The translations under genes and the position numbers were made by a program. DNA of 64,000 nt from Nonomuraea solani (GTDB lineage Bacteria > Actinomycetota > Actinomycetes > Streptosporangiales > Streptosporangiaceae), in NCBI RefSeq assembly GCF_900108335.1, contig NZ_FNVT01000004.1, forward strand, positions 186,001 through 250,000. The letters run 5' to 3'. The notes beneath the pieces are model-generated. The model was given only the letters and a program-made list of their open reading frames with translations, searched no databases and was not told the origin of the DNA. Shown here in pieces: positions 49,710 through 57,549 of the stretch; the first letter of the stretch is position 1, and every line of letters begins with the position of its first letter.

Positions 49710-50026
49710 CGAGAGCCTCGCGCCGCCTGACCACCCTCGGGCGCTCACGCGACGACCGGAAGTGCAGTCCGCCCGGCCGATACGGTCACCGACCGTCCCC
49801 GGACCCGCACCTTAGCGACTTCGTTCCTGCTCTCCCAGGCTTCTGTCGCATACGGCATGAACCGAGGGTAAGCGGAACCTTACGGGACATGTTCGACTCT
49901 TGGACACCATGTCCAAGAAGTCGTGACTCGATTGCGACATTGCCTCACAAGCCCCAGCCACCCCACTGGCTGGAGCCTCGATGGCCGCCTACCCGAGTGA
50001 CCACTCCGGAGGCCGACCGCACTCCT
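49710..50026. other. Intergenic region, no gene seen
   Basis: About 320 bases upstream of the membrane protein gene. It should contain its promoter. No ribosome-site-plus-ORF combination stands out. Confidence 0.5.
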
Positions 50027-50450
50027 GACCAGGCACCTCAGAAGCGACCGCTACGACCAACCAGGCCATCTTCAGGGCCCACTCTCGTCCCGACCAGGCG
50101 CCCTGGAAGCGACCACTACTGCCAGCCAAACACTCTGGGATCGACCACCTCCCCCGACCAGGCACCTCTGAACGACCGCCATCGCCGGGCAAGCACCTTC
50201 GGGATCAGTTCCCCTCCCGACCGGGCACCTTCGGAATGAGCCACCGCTACCGCAGCCAGCCTGGCATCTCGGGGATCGGCCGCCCTCCCAACCAAGCACC
50301 TCCGGAATCAACCACCGCTACCGCAGCCAACCAGACACCTCCGAAATCGGCCGCCCTCCCAACCAAGCACCTCCGGAATCAACCACCGCTACCGCAGCCA
50401 ACCAGGCGCCTCGGGGATCAACAGCCCAGTCAACCAAGGCACCTCTGGTG
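50027..50450. repeat. Tandem array of alternating 39- and 32-base units
   Basis: About thirteen degenerate units, each beginning near ACCAGGCACCTC, alternating a longer form ending CCGCTACCGCAGCC with a shorter form ending GGCCGCCCTCCC. The two best copies are a perfect 60-base direct repeat at 50275-50334 and 50346-50405 (period 71), so the array has expanded recently. No gene. Confidence 0.85.
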
Positions 50451-50739
50451 ATGAGAGAACCGCTTTCGCACATCGGCGAGCCCACTTGGCCTGTGTCCCG
50501 ATTGCGGTTCCCCATCACCCATCGCCCCTCGTTCGCCAGCGTCGCCGCCGCTCTCACCGCCCATTGATCACCGCTCGCAAGTCACCGGTCGTCTACTGCG
50601 CCGACGCGTCTTGTCTGTTCCCGTCTGTTCCCGCGCCTCGTATGGCACTGTTGCCTCTCGCCTCTGCCTTGACCCTCGATCCCGCCTCTCGTCTCCTCGC
50701 TGTTCTTCCTCTTGATCAGTTGCCTGCTCCAGTCGTGCC
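50451..50739. other. Intergenic region, no gene seen
   Basis: About 290 bases downstream of the TadE/TadG-like gene. T-rich on the plus strand near 50600-50720. No gene or clear hairpin is visible. Confidence 0.45.
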
Positions 50740-51114
50740 CTAGCGATCGTTTTCAAGGAGCGTGGGCGCTGGGCCTGCGCGCGATCGTCCCGTTATGGTG
50801 CGGCTGCCTAATAACGGCAGCGAGATCGATAACGCCATCCAGACGTCGGCGATATCGTTCGTAATTTTGCACTCGGTCAACTCGACGCCGTTCCGTGCGG
50901 CGAGCTTGCCGGCTTTTGCGCAGGCGGCCTCTGGGTCGATCACCGCCGACCTGGCCGCTGCCAGGGCGCTCAGGTCGGCGGCGCTGTTGACGCGATGGCG
51001 GGCTATGCGTACGGAGCCCACCGTTGCCACCGTCGTGGCGAGTGCCATGAGGAGGCTCATGAAGGCCACGCCCCAAAGCGTGGCCGAGCCGCGATCTTTA
51101 GCGTTCATTTCCAT
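50740..51114 (-). CDS. TadE/TadG-like pilus assembly protein (Rv3654c family)
   Basis: 124 residues, starting MEMNAKDRGSATLWGVAFMS. The short basic, Gly-containing N-terminus followed by a hydrophobic helix (LLMALATTVATVGSV) is the pseudopilin-like end of TadE/TadG-type proteins. The RHRVNSAADLSALAAA segment is the family's conserved 'ADLAALAAA' element. Last gene of the distal part of the Tad operon, 64 bases after tadE. Confidence 0.88.
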   Translation of the reverse strand: MEMNAKDRGSATLWGVAFMSLLMALATTVATVGSVRIARHRVNSAADLSALAAARSAVIDPEAACAKAGKLAARNGVELTECKITNDIADVWMALSISLPLLGSRTITGRSRAGPAPTLLENDR

Positions 51115-51178
51115 TTCCTGGTCGTCCTTGCAAGGCTCAGATCTATCTGCGGGCTGGGCACCAGGGTCGCGATTGACG

Positions 51179-51559
51179 TCATGGTTCGGTGTTGGTGATG
51201 GCTGCTGCCGATACGCGGACTGCGGGCAAGGATCGGCCCCACGCGGGGCGTACTTCCACTGTGATCTGCACTTTTGTGAACTCTGGGTCTCGGGTTACGT
51301 CTACTTCCGCGTCTGGGCGGGTGACTGAGCGGGCGAAGTCTCGTACCTGGTCTAGGGGTTCGCCTCTGGCCGCGGCTCGGGCGGCTGTCCGGGCCGCGTC
51401 CACGCATTCGAGTTGGGCGCCTACGGCCTGGATCGCCCACAGAGCGGCTGCCAGAACGACCATGAGCGCGGGCAGCATCGCGGCGGTCTCGGCGGTTACC
51501 GAACCTCGCGATGCCGACCGCTTGGCGCTCCTGGAAGTCCGCGGGTGGCGGAGGGTCAT
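51179..51559 (-). CDS. tadE: TadE-family minor pilin (Rv3655c-like)
   Basis: 126 residues. N-terminus basic, then RGSVTAETAAMLPALMVVLAAALWAIQAV: the Gly-Ser-x-Thr-x-Glu pattern followed by a hydrophobic helix is the TadE signature, a pseudopilin processing site. ECVDAARTAARAAARGE follows. It overlaps the pilin gene by 4 bases and is 64 bases before the TadE/TadG-like gene. Confidence 0.9.
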   Translation of the reverse strand: MTLRHPRTSRSAKRSASRGSVTAETAAMLPALMVVLAAALWAIQAVGAQLECVDAARTAARAAARGEPLDQVRDFARSVTRPDAEVDVTRDPEFTKVQITVEVRPAWGRSLPAVRVSAAAITNTEP

Positions 51560-52089
51560 TCCTTGGTGGTGTTGAGGGCTCGGTCGATGAGGGCGGTCAG
51601 CATTTCCTGGACTTCCGGACTACTTACGATCTTGAAAAGGAGTGCGGCGAAGGCGCAGGCCGCAATGGTTCCTACCGCGTATTCGGCCGTGGACATGCCG
51701 CGCTCTCCATTGACCACCGCGTAGTGGAGCCACTTGTTGCATCGCTGCCATGGCTTCTTGGCGGGGCGGCGCGCTGGGCCGGGTGCGGATGACTTGTGGA
51801 GTGTGGCGTGAAGGTCTTCCCGCAGGGTGGCATTTGTGCTGCTGTCTGAGGAGTCTTGGTCAGTTTTGGCGGCTGATATCGGGTGAGATGTGCTGCGGCA
51901 TGGGGTCTGGACGCTTGACGTCTGGGAGTTCGTTACGTGGGCGCTTGACGGGTGGAGGTTCAGAGCGTGGAGGCTCGACGTCTGGGCGCTTGGTGTCTTC
52001 AGGTTCGGCGTCTGAGTGCTCAGTGTGGTGAAGTTCGACTCTTCTGGGGCGGCGTTGATGTCGTCGGGCATGGTGGCGGGACTGTGCAT
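51556..52089 (-). CDS. Flp-type pilin (DUF4244) with long low-complexity N-terminus
   Basis: 177 residues from ATG 52089, with GGAGG four bases upstream. The C-terminal 60 residues are the pilin: NGERGMSTAEYAVGTIAACAFAALLFKIV, with the Gly-Met cleavage site, Glu at +5 and hydrophobic helix. Typical actinobacterial DUF4244 proteins are 60-75 residues. Here about 110 extra residues of Ser/Thr/Pro/His/Asn precede it, made of degenerate repeats (TPNLKTPSAQTSSLHALN, SSAHVTNSQTSSVQT). The leader must be removed for pilin assembly, so this extension is unusual. The island begins upstream of this gene. Confidence 0.85.
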   Translation of the reverse strand: MHSPATMPDDINAAPEESNFTTLSTQTPNLKTPSAQTSSLHALNLHPSSAHVTNSQTSSVQTPCRSTSHPISAAKTDQDSSDSSTNATLREDLHATLHKSSAPGPARRPAKKPWQRCNKWLHYAVVNGERGMSTAEYAVGTIAACAFAALLFKIVSSPEVQEMLTALIDRALNTTKE

Positions 52090-52443
52090 CGTGCCTCCAG
52101 GTGATCGGAAAGCCGGGGTCTTGCCCGGCGGGAGGTCCAGAGTGACTGAAGCAGGGGCCCGGCCAGCGGGCCGAGCAGCGTTCTGTGGATAAAGGGCGTC
52201 GATCGAGGGGTGGTTGTGGATGGACGAGGCGGCACCTGGCAGAGCCGCTGAAACGACGGCCGCTCCCGGTGCTGTAATGGGCGATAACCGCAGCCACAGC
52301 TCAACGGCAGAGATGAGGCCAGACCCGAGGGCCAGGTAGAAGGACTGAAGGTCGGGGACGGTAGGGGGAAGGTCGCAGGCCGGAGGCACGCCACAGTCTC
52401 AGCGTGTGACTGCAGGCCGGGAGCGCGTCGCAGTGCCAAGGCG
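52090..52443. other. Region between pilin gene and IS21 remnant
   Basis: About 350 bases. It holds the ribosome site of the pilin gene. The open frame that continues upstream of the pilin start (MPPACDLPPTVPDLQ...) is judged non-coding because the internal ATG has the only good ribosome site. It may be the residue of the original tadC-flp spacer. Confidence 0.45.
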
Positions 52444-52517
52444 GTCGCGCTTCGTGCGGCGTCGCGCTTCGTGCGGCGTCGCGCTTCGTGCGGCGTCGCG
52501 CTTCGTGCGGCGTCGCG
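52444..52517. repeat. 17-base tandem repeat, four perfect copies
   Basis: GTCGCGCTTCGTGCGGC occurs at 52444, 52461, 52478 and 52495, followed by a 6-base partial copy. It abuts the 3' end of the istA remnant, at the place where istB would be expected. Confidence 0.95.
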
Positions 52518-52960
52518 GATGCGGCGGGCTTCCAGCGCGGCCGCGTCCGCGGTGAGCGCTCCGACCTGGAGCGCGGCGGCCAGGCCGGCGACGACGTGGT
52601 CGTGCTGCATGTGCCGATGCAGCAGCAGAACCTCGATCAGAGCGCGGGCGCCGGCGGTGTCGCCGTGGGCGTTGCAGGCGGCTGTCCACCAGGCTTAGTG
52701 GATCGGGGTGAACTTGCCCGCGGCCTGGGCCTGTTCGAGGACCGTGGCGCCGGGCAGCGCGCCCGGTTTGCGCAGCAGCGCTTCGAGATAGTGATCGAGC
52801 TCAAGCCGTGATCCGCTCTTGGTCAGCAGCCGTTCGTGCTGGGCGATCTCGGTGCGGCCGTCGAACACCACGAGCTCGGAGGCGTGCAGCAAGACCCGGA
52901 CCTGGCAGCCGATGAACCGGGTCGGGACCGAGTAACGGTTGGTGCGGACGGTGATCTGTT
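52518..52960 (-). pseudogene. 3' part of an IS21-type istA transposase, broken
   Basis: Reading the minus strand gives QITVRTNRYSVP, LLHASELVVFDGRTEIAQHE, LDHYLEALLRKPGALPGATV, AAGKFTPIH, then a stop (TAA at 52695-52697), then AWWTAACNAHGD, LIEVLLLHRHMQHDHVVAGL and GALTADAAALEARR. These are the consecutive C-terminal blocks of IstA, in the right order. The in-frame stop replaces an expected aspartate codon. The 5' part of this gene is found 4.6 kb away at 57550-58582, so the gene was split by insertion. No istB follows. Confidence 0.9.
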
Positions 52961-53009
52961 CTCTGAACTTTCAGAGTCAGGGCTTTGGAGTAGCCGAGGG
53001 CACTTGGTG

Positions 53010-53750
53010 TCATCGCAGGGCCGCCGCGAAGACCAGGCGGTTGGTGCTGGTGTAAGCGTGTTCACGTTCGGACCATGCGATGCGGGAGGTGATCTGTTCG
53101 GGAGTGGCCGGACAAGTGCCGGGGTCGGTCCGGCGTTCTGCCCACCATCGGGCATTACGGGATTGGCGATCGAGAATCGCGTCGAGGACATCAGCACGGC
53201 GCGCGGCAGGGAGTCCGTAGGCGTCGGCGAGTACCCGCACCTGGGCGGCTTGCGCAGTGGCCGGCGGCGCGGTGGTCTTGGAGGAGATGCACCATGTCCA
53301 GGCCATGTATCCGATGTCCTCAAGTGGATCGCCCGGGGCAGCGGTGTCGAAGTCGATGAAGGCGACTGGTAGCCCGGCGCGGAACACCGTGTTGTTAGGT
53401 CCGGGGTCGTGATGGCAGACGACGGGGTGCTCCCCGGTGAGGCCGCTATTGCGGGTGGCGTCGTGCAGCGAGCGAAGAAGCGCCCCAGCTGAAGCGACTT
53501 GAGCGTCGCTCCAGCGCTGGAACCTGTCCGCCACCCAGCCGGGCAGGTAGCTGAAAATATCGCGATCGGCTTCGTCGCGTCCAAGGTAGTGCGGCGCTCC
53601 CGTGAACTGACATTGCTCGAGGTGGGTGAGCAGTTGAGCGACGAAGGCGGAGGAGGCCGTGGCGGGCCGTCGAACGGTATCGGCGACACGGACGACGCCT
53701 GGGGTGATGCGTCCTCCGGTCAGGGGAACTTCAACGGGGGGGTGCCGCAT
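53010..53750 (-). CDS. Aminoglycoside phosphotransferase-like kinase
   Basis: 246 residues from ATG 53750, overlapping the recombinase stop by 20 bases. The APH/choline-kinase catalytic loop is VVCHHDPGPNNTVF near 150 (His-x-Asp-x4-Asn) and the metal-binding IDFDTAAPGDPLEDIGYMAW follows at about 165. The N-terminal lobe is short: a lysine-binding region is not clear. Members phosphorylate aminoglycosides, other antibiotics or small metabolites; the substrate here is unknown. Its position as last gene of a recombinase operon suggests cargo. Confidence 0.88.
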   Translation of the reverse strand: MRHPPVEVPLTGGRITPGVVRVADTVRRPATASSAFVAQLLTHLEQCQFTGAPHYLGRDEADRDIFSYLPGWVADRFQRWSDAQVASAGALLRSLHDATRNSGLTGEHPVVCHHDPGPNNTVFRAGLPVAFIDFDTAAPGDPLEDIGYMAWTWCISSKTTAPPATAQAAQVRVLADAYGLPAARRADVLDAILDRQSRNARWWAERRTDPGTCPATPEQITSRIAWSEREHAYTSTNRLVFAAALR

Positions 53751-56253
53751 GGGGGGAGTTGTCCTTTTCAGTGCTTGGAGTGCGTGGGACGGTGTTGAGG
53801 CCGGTGATCGTGGGGATGCCGAGGTCGACGACGTGGCGGCTGGAGGGGCGTCGGTCGAGTTGGGCGAGCTTGTCTTGCGCTCCGGCGAGGCTGACCCGGA
53901 GCCCTTCGACCTCTCCGAGCCAGCCTTCGCGTTCGGCCTCGGCGATACGGGCCAGTAGGTTGTCGCGGATCTCGACGAGTCGGTCCTGTTGAGCGGGGTC
54001 GGGCCAGAGCATGGAGCAGCGAATACAGGCGTGCTCGTGGATGCAGGGCGTGCCGAAGGCGCGGCCGCAGGTGCCAGTGGAGACTTTGCGGCGTTCGAAG
54101 TGGCCGAGGAACTCGGCCCACTCCTCGTCGGTGGGGACGCGATATTCCTCACTGGGCCGGAGCGAGCGGCGGCGGGCCAGGAATGCCAGGTGGGCCTGGA
54201 TGGCCTCATCGGGATAGACGGCCTTGTAGCCCATGGTGACGTTGATGTCGCGGTGACCGGCGATGACCTGGGCGATGTGGGGTGGCAGCCCGTTGAGGAC
54301 GGCGTCGGTGATGAACAGTCTCCGAAAGTCGTGCGGGGTGAAGTGCAAGGGGCCGCCGGTGGATGGGTCGATCAGACCGGTGCGGGTCAAGGCCTTGTGC
54401 AGAAGCGTGGCGACGAGGTTGACGCTGATCTGCTGGATCTCTGGCCCGAGCCGGCGTTGGAACAGCAGCGGAGCGGGCGGCCGCCAGACGAGTTCGTGGC
54501 TGTCTCGGGAACGGATGAGCGGGACAGCGCCGGTGTGGTCGCGGATCCGGGAGATGACGGCGCTGAGCACGTCGGCCAGATCGGGGCTGACGATGAGCAA
54601 CCGTTCGGCGTCCGTCTTGGACGGAGCGATCTGCAACAGCGGCACCAGCTCTCCGGTGCTAGGAAGCCGATATTGCACCAGGCTATGGTGGCTGAGCTCA
54701 AGTAGTTCCTCGGCCCGGATGCCAGTGTGGCGGAGCACTTCGATGATCGCCCAAGCCCAGAAGGCGTGCTCCTCTTCTCGGTTCAGCTGACGCCGCTGGC
54801 CGGTCACTGGGTCGTGAGCCCAGATGTTGTCCGGGGAGGCGTGTGGCCGAACGGAGCGCACCAGAGTTTGTCCGGCGGCGCTGAACTGCTGTCCGGGCGT
54901 GGTGCAGCGAGCGGCGGATAACAGCGCCTGGGCGTCCTTGCGCCACTGATCGGTGGTATTGACCAGGACGGGGAGAACCGGCAGCCGTTCTCGGGTCCGG
55001 GCATCCATGCGCGCCTTGCGTCGCCGCTCGAACTTGCGGCGCGACAGGTCATGTGGGGTGATGGGGCAGGGTGCCACCCACGGACCCCACCGGGCTGGAT
55101 CGTGCAGAGCCCATTCGGCCAGGTCCAGGTAGAAGGCCCGGACGCTGGCGATGGTATCGAGGTAGCTGAGCCGTTCGACTTCCATCGCGACCTTCTCGCC
55201 CGTGGGCGTGGTGGTCGTCTTGTTGCGGGTTCTCAGTCGCTGTTTCCAGGCGCTGGCGACCTCACGTGGCAGGTGGAGCGAGTCGATCCCGGCATGGTGC
55301 TGTTCGAGGTCCCGCCAAAAGCACCTGACCAGCTGATAGGCCAGGCCCACCAGGGTCGAGTAGTCGATCGCGGGCTGCCGTTCCTTGAGGTAGTCAACCA
55401 GCAGGTCGCGAATGGGATGGCAGGCGAGGTGATGCCGGTCAACCAGGTCCTCGACAGTGTGCTGGCCCAGGCTGCGGATCTCACGCAAGGTGGGGACGTC
55501 CAGCCCGAAGATGCCCATGTCGCGCAAGGCCTTGAAGGAGGCCTCACCCGACCGGAGCTGGCCGCGCAACTCCAGTTCGGCGTCCAGGACCTCCAAAAGG
55601 TCGCCGATGGTGATGTCGGCTAGGGTGCCGCCCTTGGCCGCGACGATCGCCGCGGTGCGGAACAGGATGTTGCCGATGGCGTGCGGGCCGATCCCGGGGT
55701 CTTGCTCGCAGTGGCGACGCAACTTCGCGAACCCTTCCGGATCCCGCGCAAGGGTCATGTTCCGGGCGAGTTTGCGCTTCTTGCCACCGGTGAGAAGCCA
55801 GCGCAGCGAGGGCCGCACCACGTCGGCGGCGATCAGGACGATCAGCGCGCTGGTCATGGTCTCCAGCCGCGCCGGCGTGTGCTTGTCCTGCTGTTCCAGC
55901 CATCGGATCGGGCCCAGCGCCCATGCCTCGCCCGCGTCGTCGGCGCCGCTGGCCAGCCAGCGCTCCTGCCACGTCCGGCCCGGTTGGTCCTCCAGCCAGT
56001 CCAACAACCAGATCAGTCCACGACGTCGGAAGTCGCGGTGTCGCGGAGTGTCCGGGTGAATGAAGGCTGCGGTCCACAACTGCTCAACCTGACTGCGGTC
56101 TTGGTCGCTCGCCGGCCAGTTGACGGCCACGGGGCGAACCGGCGACTGCGCGAGCGCCGCTCGTGCCATCGTCGACGGCGCAATTCCGTGAGCCGCTCTT
56201 CTGAGCGACGATCTGCTCCACGACCGATCGTCGGAGATCACGCTAGTCGTCAC
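53731..56253 (-). CDS. Large tyrosine recombinase (TnpB-like)
   Basis: 840 residues from GTG 56253 (GTGA overlap with the first recombinase stop). The catalytic C-terminal half has arginine in HTGIRAEELLELS near 505, HDFRR in FTPHDFRRLFITDAVLNGLP near 635, histidine in VIAGHRDINVTMGY and tyrosine in the same block. A cysteine-rich tail (CIHEHACIRCSM) and a coiled-coil (EIRDNLLARIAEAEREGWLGEVEGL) end the protein. All catalytic residues are present, so it may be active. It is twice as long as usual integrases. Confidence 0.92.
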   Translation of the reverse strand: MTTSVISDDRSWSRSSLRRAAHGIAPSTMARAALAQSPVRPVAVNWPASDQDRSQVEQLWTAAFIHPDTPRHRDFRRRGLIWLLDWLEDQPGRTWQERWLASGADDAGEAWALGPIRWLEQQDKHTPARLETMTSALIVLIAADVVRPSLRWLLTGGKKRKLARNMTLARDPEGFAKLRRHCEQDPGIGPHAIGNILFRTAAIVAAKGGTLADITIGDLLEVLDAELELRGQLRSGEASFKALRDMGIFGLDVPTLREIRSLGQHTVEDLVDRHHLACHPIRDLLVDYLKERQPAIDYSTLVGLAYQLVRCFWRDLEQHHAGIDSLHLPREVASAWKQRLRTRNKTTTTPTGEKVAMEVERLSYLDTIASVRAFYLDLAEWALHDPARWGPWVAPCPITPHDLSRRKFERRRKARMDARTRERLPVLPVLVNTTDQWRKDAQALLSAARCTTPGQQFSAAGQTLVRSVRPHASPDNIWAHDPVTGQRRQLNREEEHAFWAWAIIEVLRHTGIRAEELLELSHHSLVQYRLPSTGELVPLLQIAPSKTDAERLLIVSPDLADVLSAVISRIRDHTGAVPLIRSRDSHELVWRPPAPLLFQRRLGPEIQQISVNLVATLLHKALTRTGLIDPSTGGPLHFTPHDFRRLFITDAVLNGLPPHIAQVIAGHRDINVTMGYKAVYPDEAIQAHLAFLARRRSLRPSEEYRVPTDEEWAEFLGHFERRKVSTGTCGRAFGTPCIHEHACIRCSMLWPDPAQQDRLVEIRDNLLARIAEAEREGWLGEVEGLRVSLAGAQDKLAQLDRRPSSRHVVDLGIPTITGLNTVPRTPSTEKDNSPHAAPPR

Positions 56254-57470
56254 GGAGCCTGCCTTCCGAATAGCACATCCAAGGTCTCGGGCCGGTAGCC
56301 CGGTGCGGGCGGCGGGATCTTCCGCTCGGCGGCCTGGCGAACCTGCTCGGCATGGTGCGCCAGAACCCGGCGGATCACCTCCTCTTTGCCCGGGGTGAGG
56401 TAGATCTGCGTAGTGGTGAGCAGCGCATGCCCAAGCACCAGTTGGACATCGGTGAGCGGCAGATCGGGGTCTTCGGCCATCCGATAGGCCGCGGTATGGC
56501 GCAGCGCATGCAATGTCGCCGCACTTCCCGCCGCCTGGCCGGCCCGCTCAAACATGCGGTGCACCGCGTGATAGGTCAGCGGCCGGACCGGACGGCGCAG
56601 CGTCCACCACAGCGGCTGCCGCCGGCCGGTGGGGATCAGGCCGTCCATCTCGGCCTGATAGAGCCGTAACCATACGAACGCGTCGCTGGAGGCGGGTAAC
56701 TCCTGCAACTCGCGGCTGCCTTTCCGGATCACAGTGATGAGCTGGCGACCTGGATCGACCCCACCCTGGGTCACCGACAACAACTCCGAGGCGCGTGCCC
56801 CGGTAGAGACATAGAAGGCGACCAGCGCGCGGTCCCGGTTGGAGGAAAGCTTGGCGAAGATCTCGTTGAACTCTGCGTCCGGAACGCTTCGGGGCACTCT
56901 GGTGGGAACCCGCGGCCGATACAACCCGGCGCGTTCGTTGCGGTAGGAGTCCATCGGGTTGTGGTGCGCGTGAGCCCGTCCACCTCGCCGCTGCCGGTCC
57001 AGCGGGAACGGGTTGATGATCGGGCCTGTCCCCGCTTCCAGGTGAAAGTCATAGAAGGTTCGCAGCACCGTCTCACAATGCGCCCGCACCGACGGCGCGT
57101 AGGCCTCGCCCGTCGAGGTGCCTCCGCCTGGCCGGTCAGGCTGGCGCCAGTGCGAACGCGTCGGTTTCCCGGCGATCAGCATCCACCGGCAGAAATCGCG
57201 TGCCTCGTTCCTGGTCGCGCGTTGCCACGGCACCTCGATTGCCCACAGAAACCGAAACCAGCGCAGCAGGTCCATCCCGTAGGACCGGCACGTCGACGTC
57301 GCTCTGCCTCTGGCCTGCAGGTCGTAGAAGAACACCGTGACTGCCTCGACCGGAGCTCCCTCAGCGTCAACCAGACGGAACGGCTGCCAGGCATTCCCAG
57401 TCTCCTCCAGCCCACCCACCAACGGAACCACCAATGAGGCAAGATCCCGCGGTTCCTCCTCGTCGAACAT
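56250..57470 (-). CDS. Tyrosine recombinase (TnpA-like)
   Basis: 406 residues. N-terminal SAM-like core-binding domain (VFFYDLQARGRATSTCRSYGMDLLRWFRFLW) and catalytic domain with arginine in STGARASELLSV near 233, histidine/arginine in LHALRHTAAYRM near 325, and GHALLTTTQIYL with the nucleophile tyrosine near 358. All active-site residues are present. First gene of the three-gene operon, coupled to the larger recombinase by a 4-base overlap. Confidence 0.93.
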   Translation of the reverse strand: MFDEEEPRDLASLVVPLVGGLEETGNAWQPFRLVDAEGAPVEAVTVFFYDLQARGRATSTCRSYGMDLLRWFRFLWAIEVPWQRATRNEARDFCRWMLIAGKPTRSHWRQPDRPGGGTSTGEAYAPSVRAHCETVLRTFYDFHLEAGTGPIINPFPLDRQRRGGRAHAHHNPMDSYRNERAGLYRPRVPTRVPRSVPDAEFNEIFAKLSSNRDRALVAFYVSTGARASELLSVTQGGVDPGRQLITVIRKGSRELQELPASSDAFVWLRLYQAEMDGLIPTGRRQPLWWTLRRPVRPLTYHAVHRMFERAGQAAGSAATLHALRHTAAYRMAEDPDLPLTDVQLVLGHALLTTTQIYLTPGKEEVIRRVLAHHAEQVRQAAERKIPPPAPGYRPETLDVLFGRQAP

Positions 57471-57549
57471 GGCCAGTGACCGTAGCTCAACCTCCGGCCG
57501 TATGCCCCCTGAACTGGTGAAATACCCCAGGTAGTTCAGTCAACGAGTG

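Larger units (their letters stand above)
52961..57549. mobile_element. Tn554-like recombinase element inserted in istA
   Basis: A 4.6-kb block interrupts istA precisely: IstA runs to FTPRVDRFS at 57550 and resumes with QITVRTNRY at 52958. Inside are two coupled tyrosine recombinases and a phosphotransferase, all on the minus strand. Two recombinases of about 400 and 800 residues in tandem plus a cargo gene is the Tn554 layout (TnpA, TnpB). Candidate end motifs are CTGAACT at 52963 and 57509 and its complement AGTTCAG at 57533. No target duplication or long terminal repeat is visible, which also fits Tn554-like elements. Confidence 0.75.

Noticed and set aside
50027..50450. CRISPR array
   Set aside because: Units are contiguous and both parts repeat; there are no unique spacers and no cas genes.
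52090..52389. N-terminal extension of the pilin ORF to 277 residues
   Set aside because: The internal ATG at 52089 has a strong GGAGG site; the upstream part has no such site and no homology.
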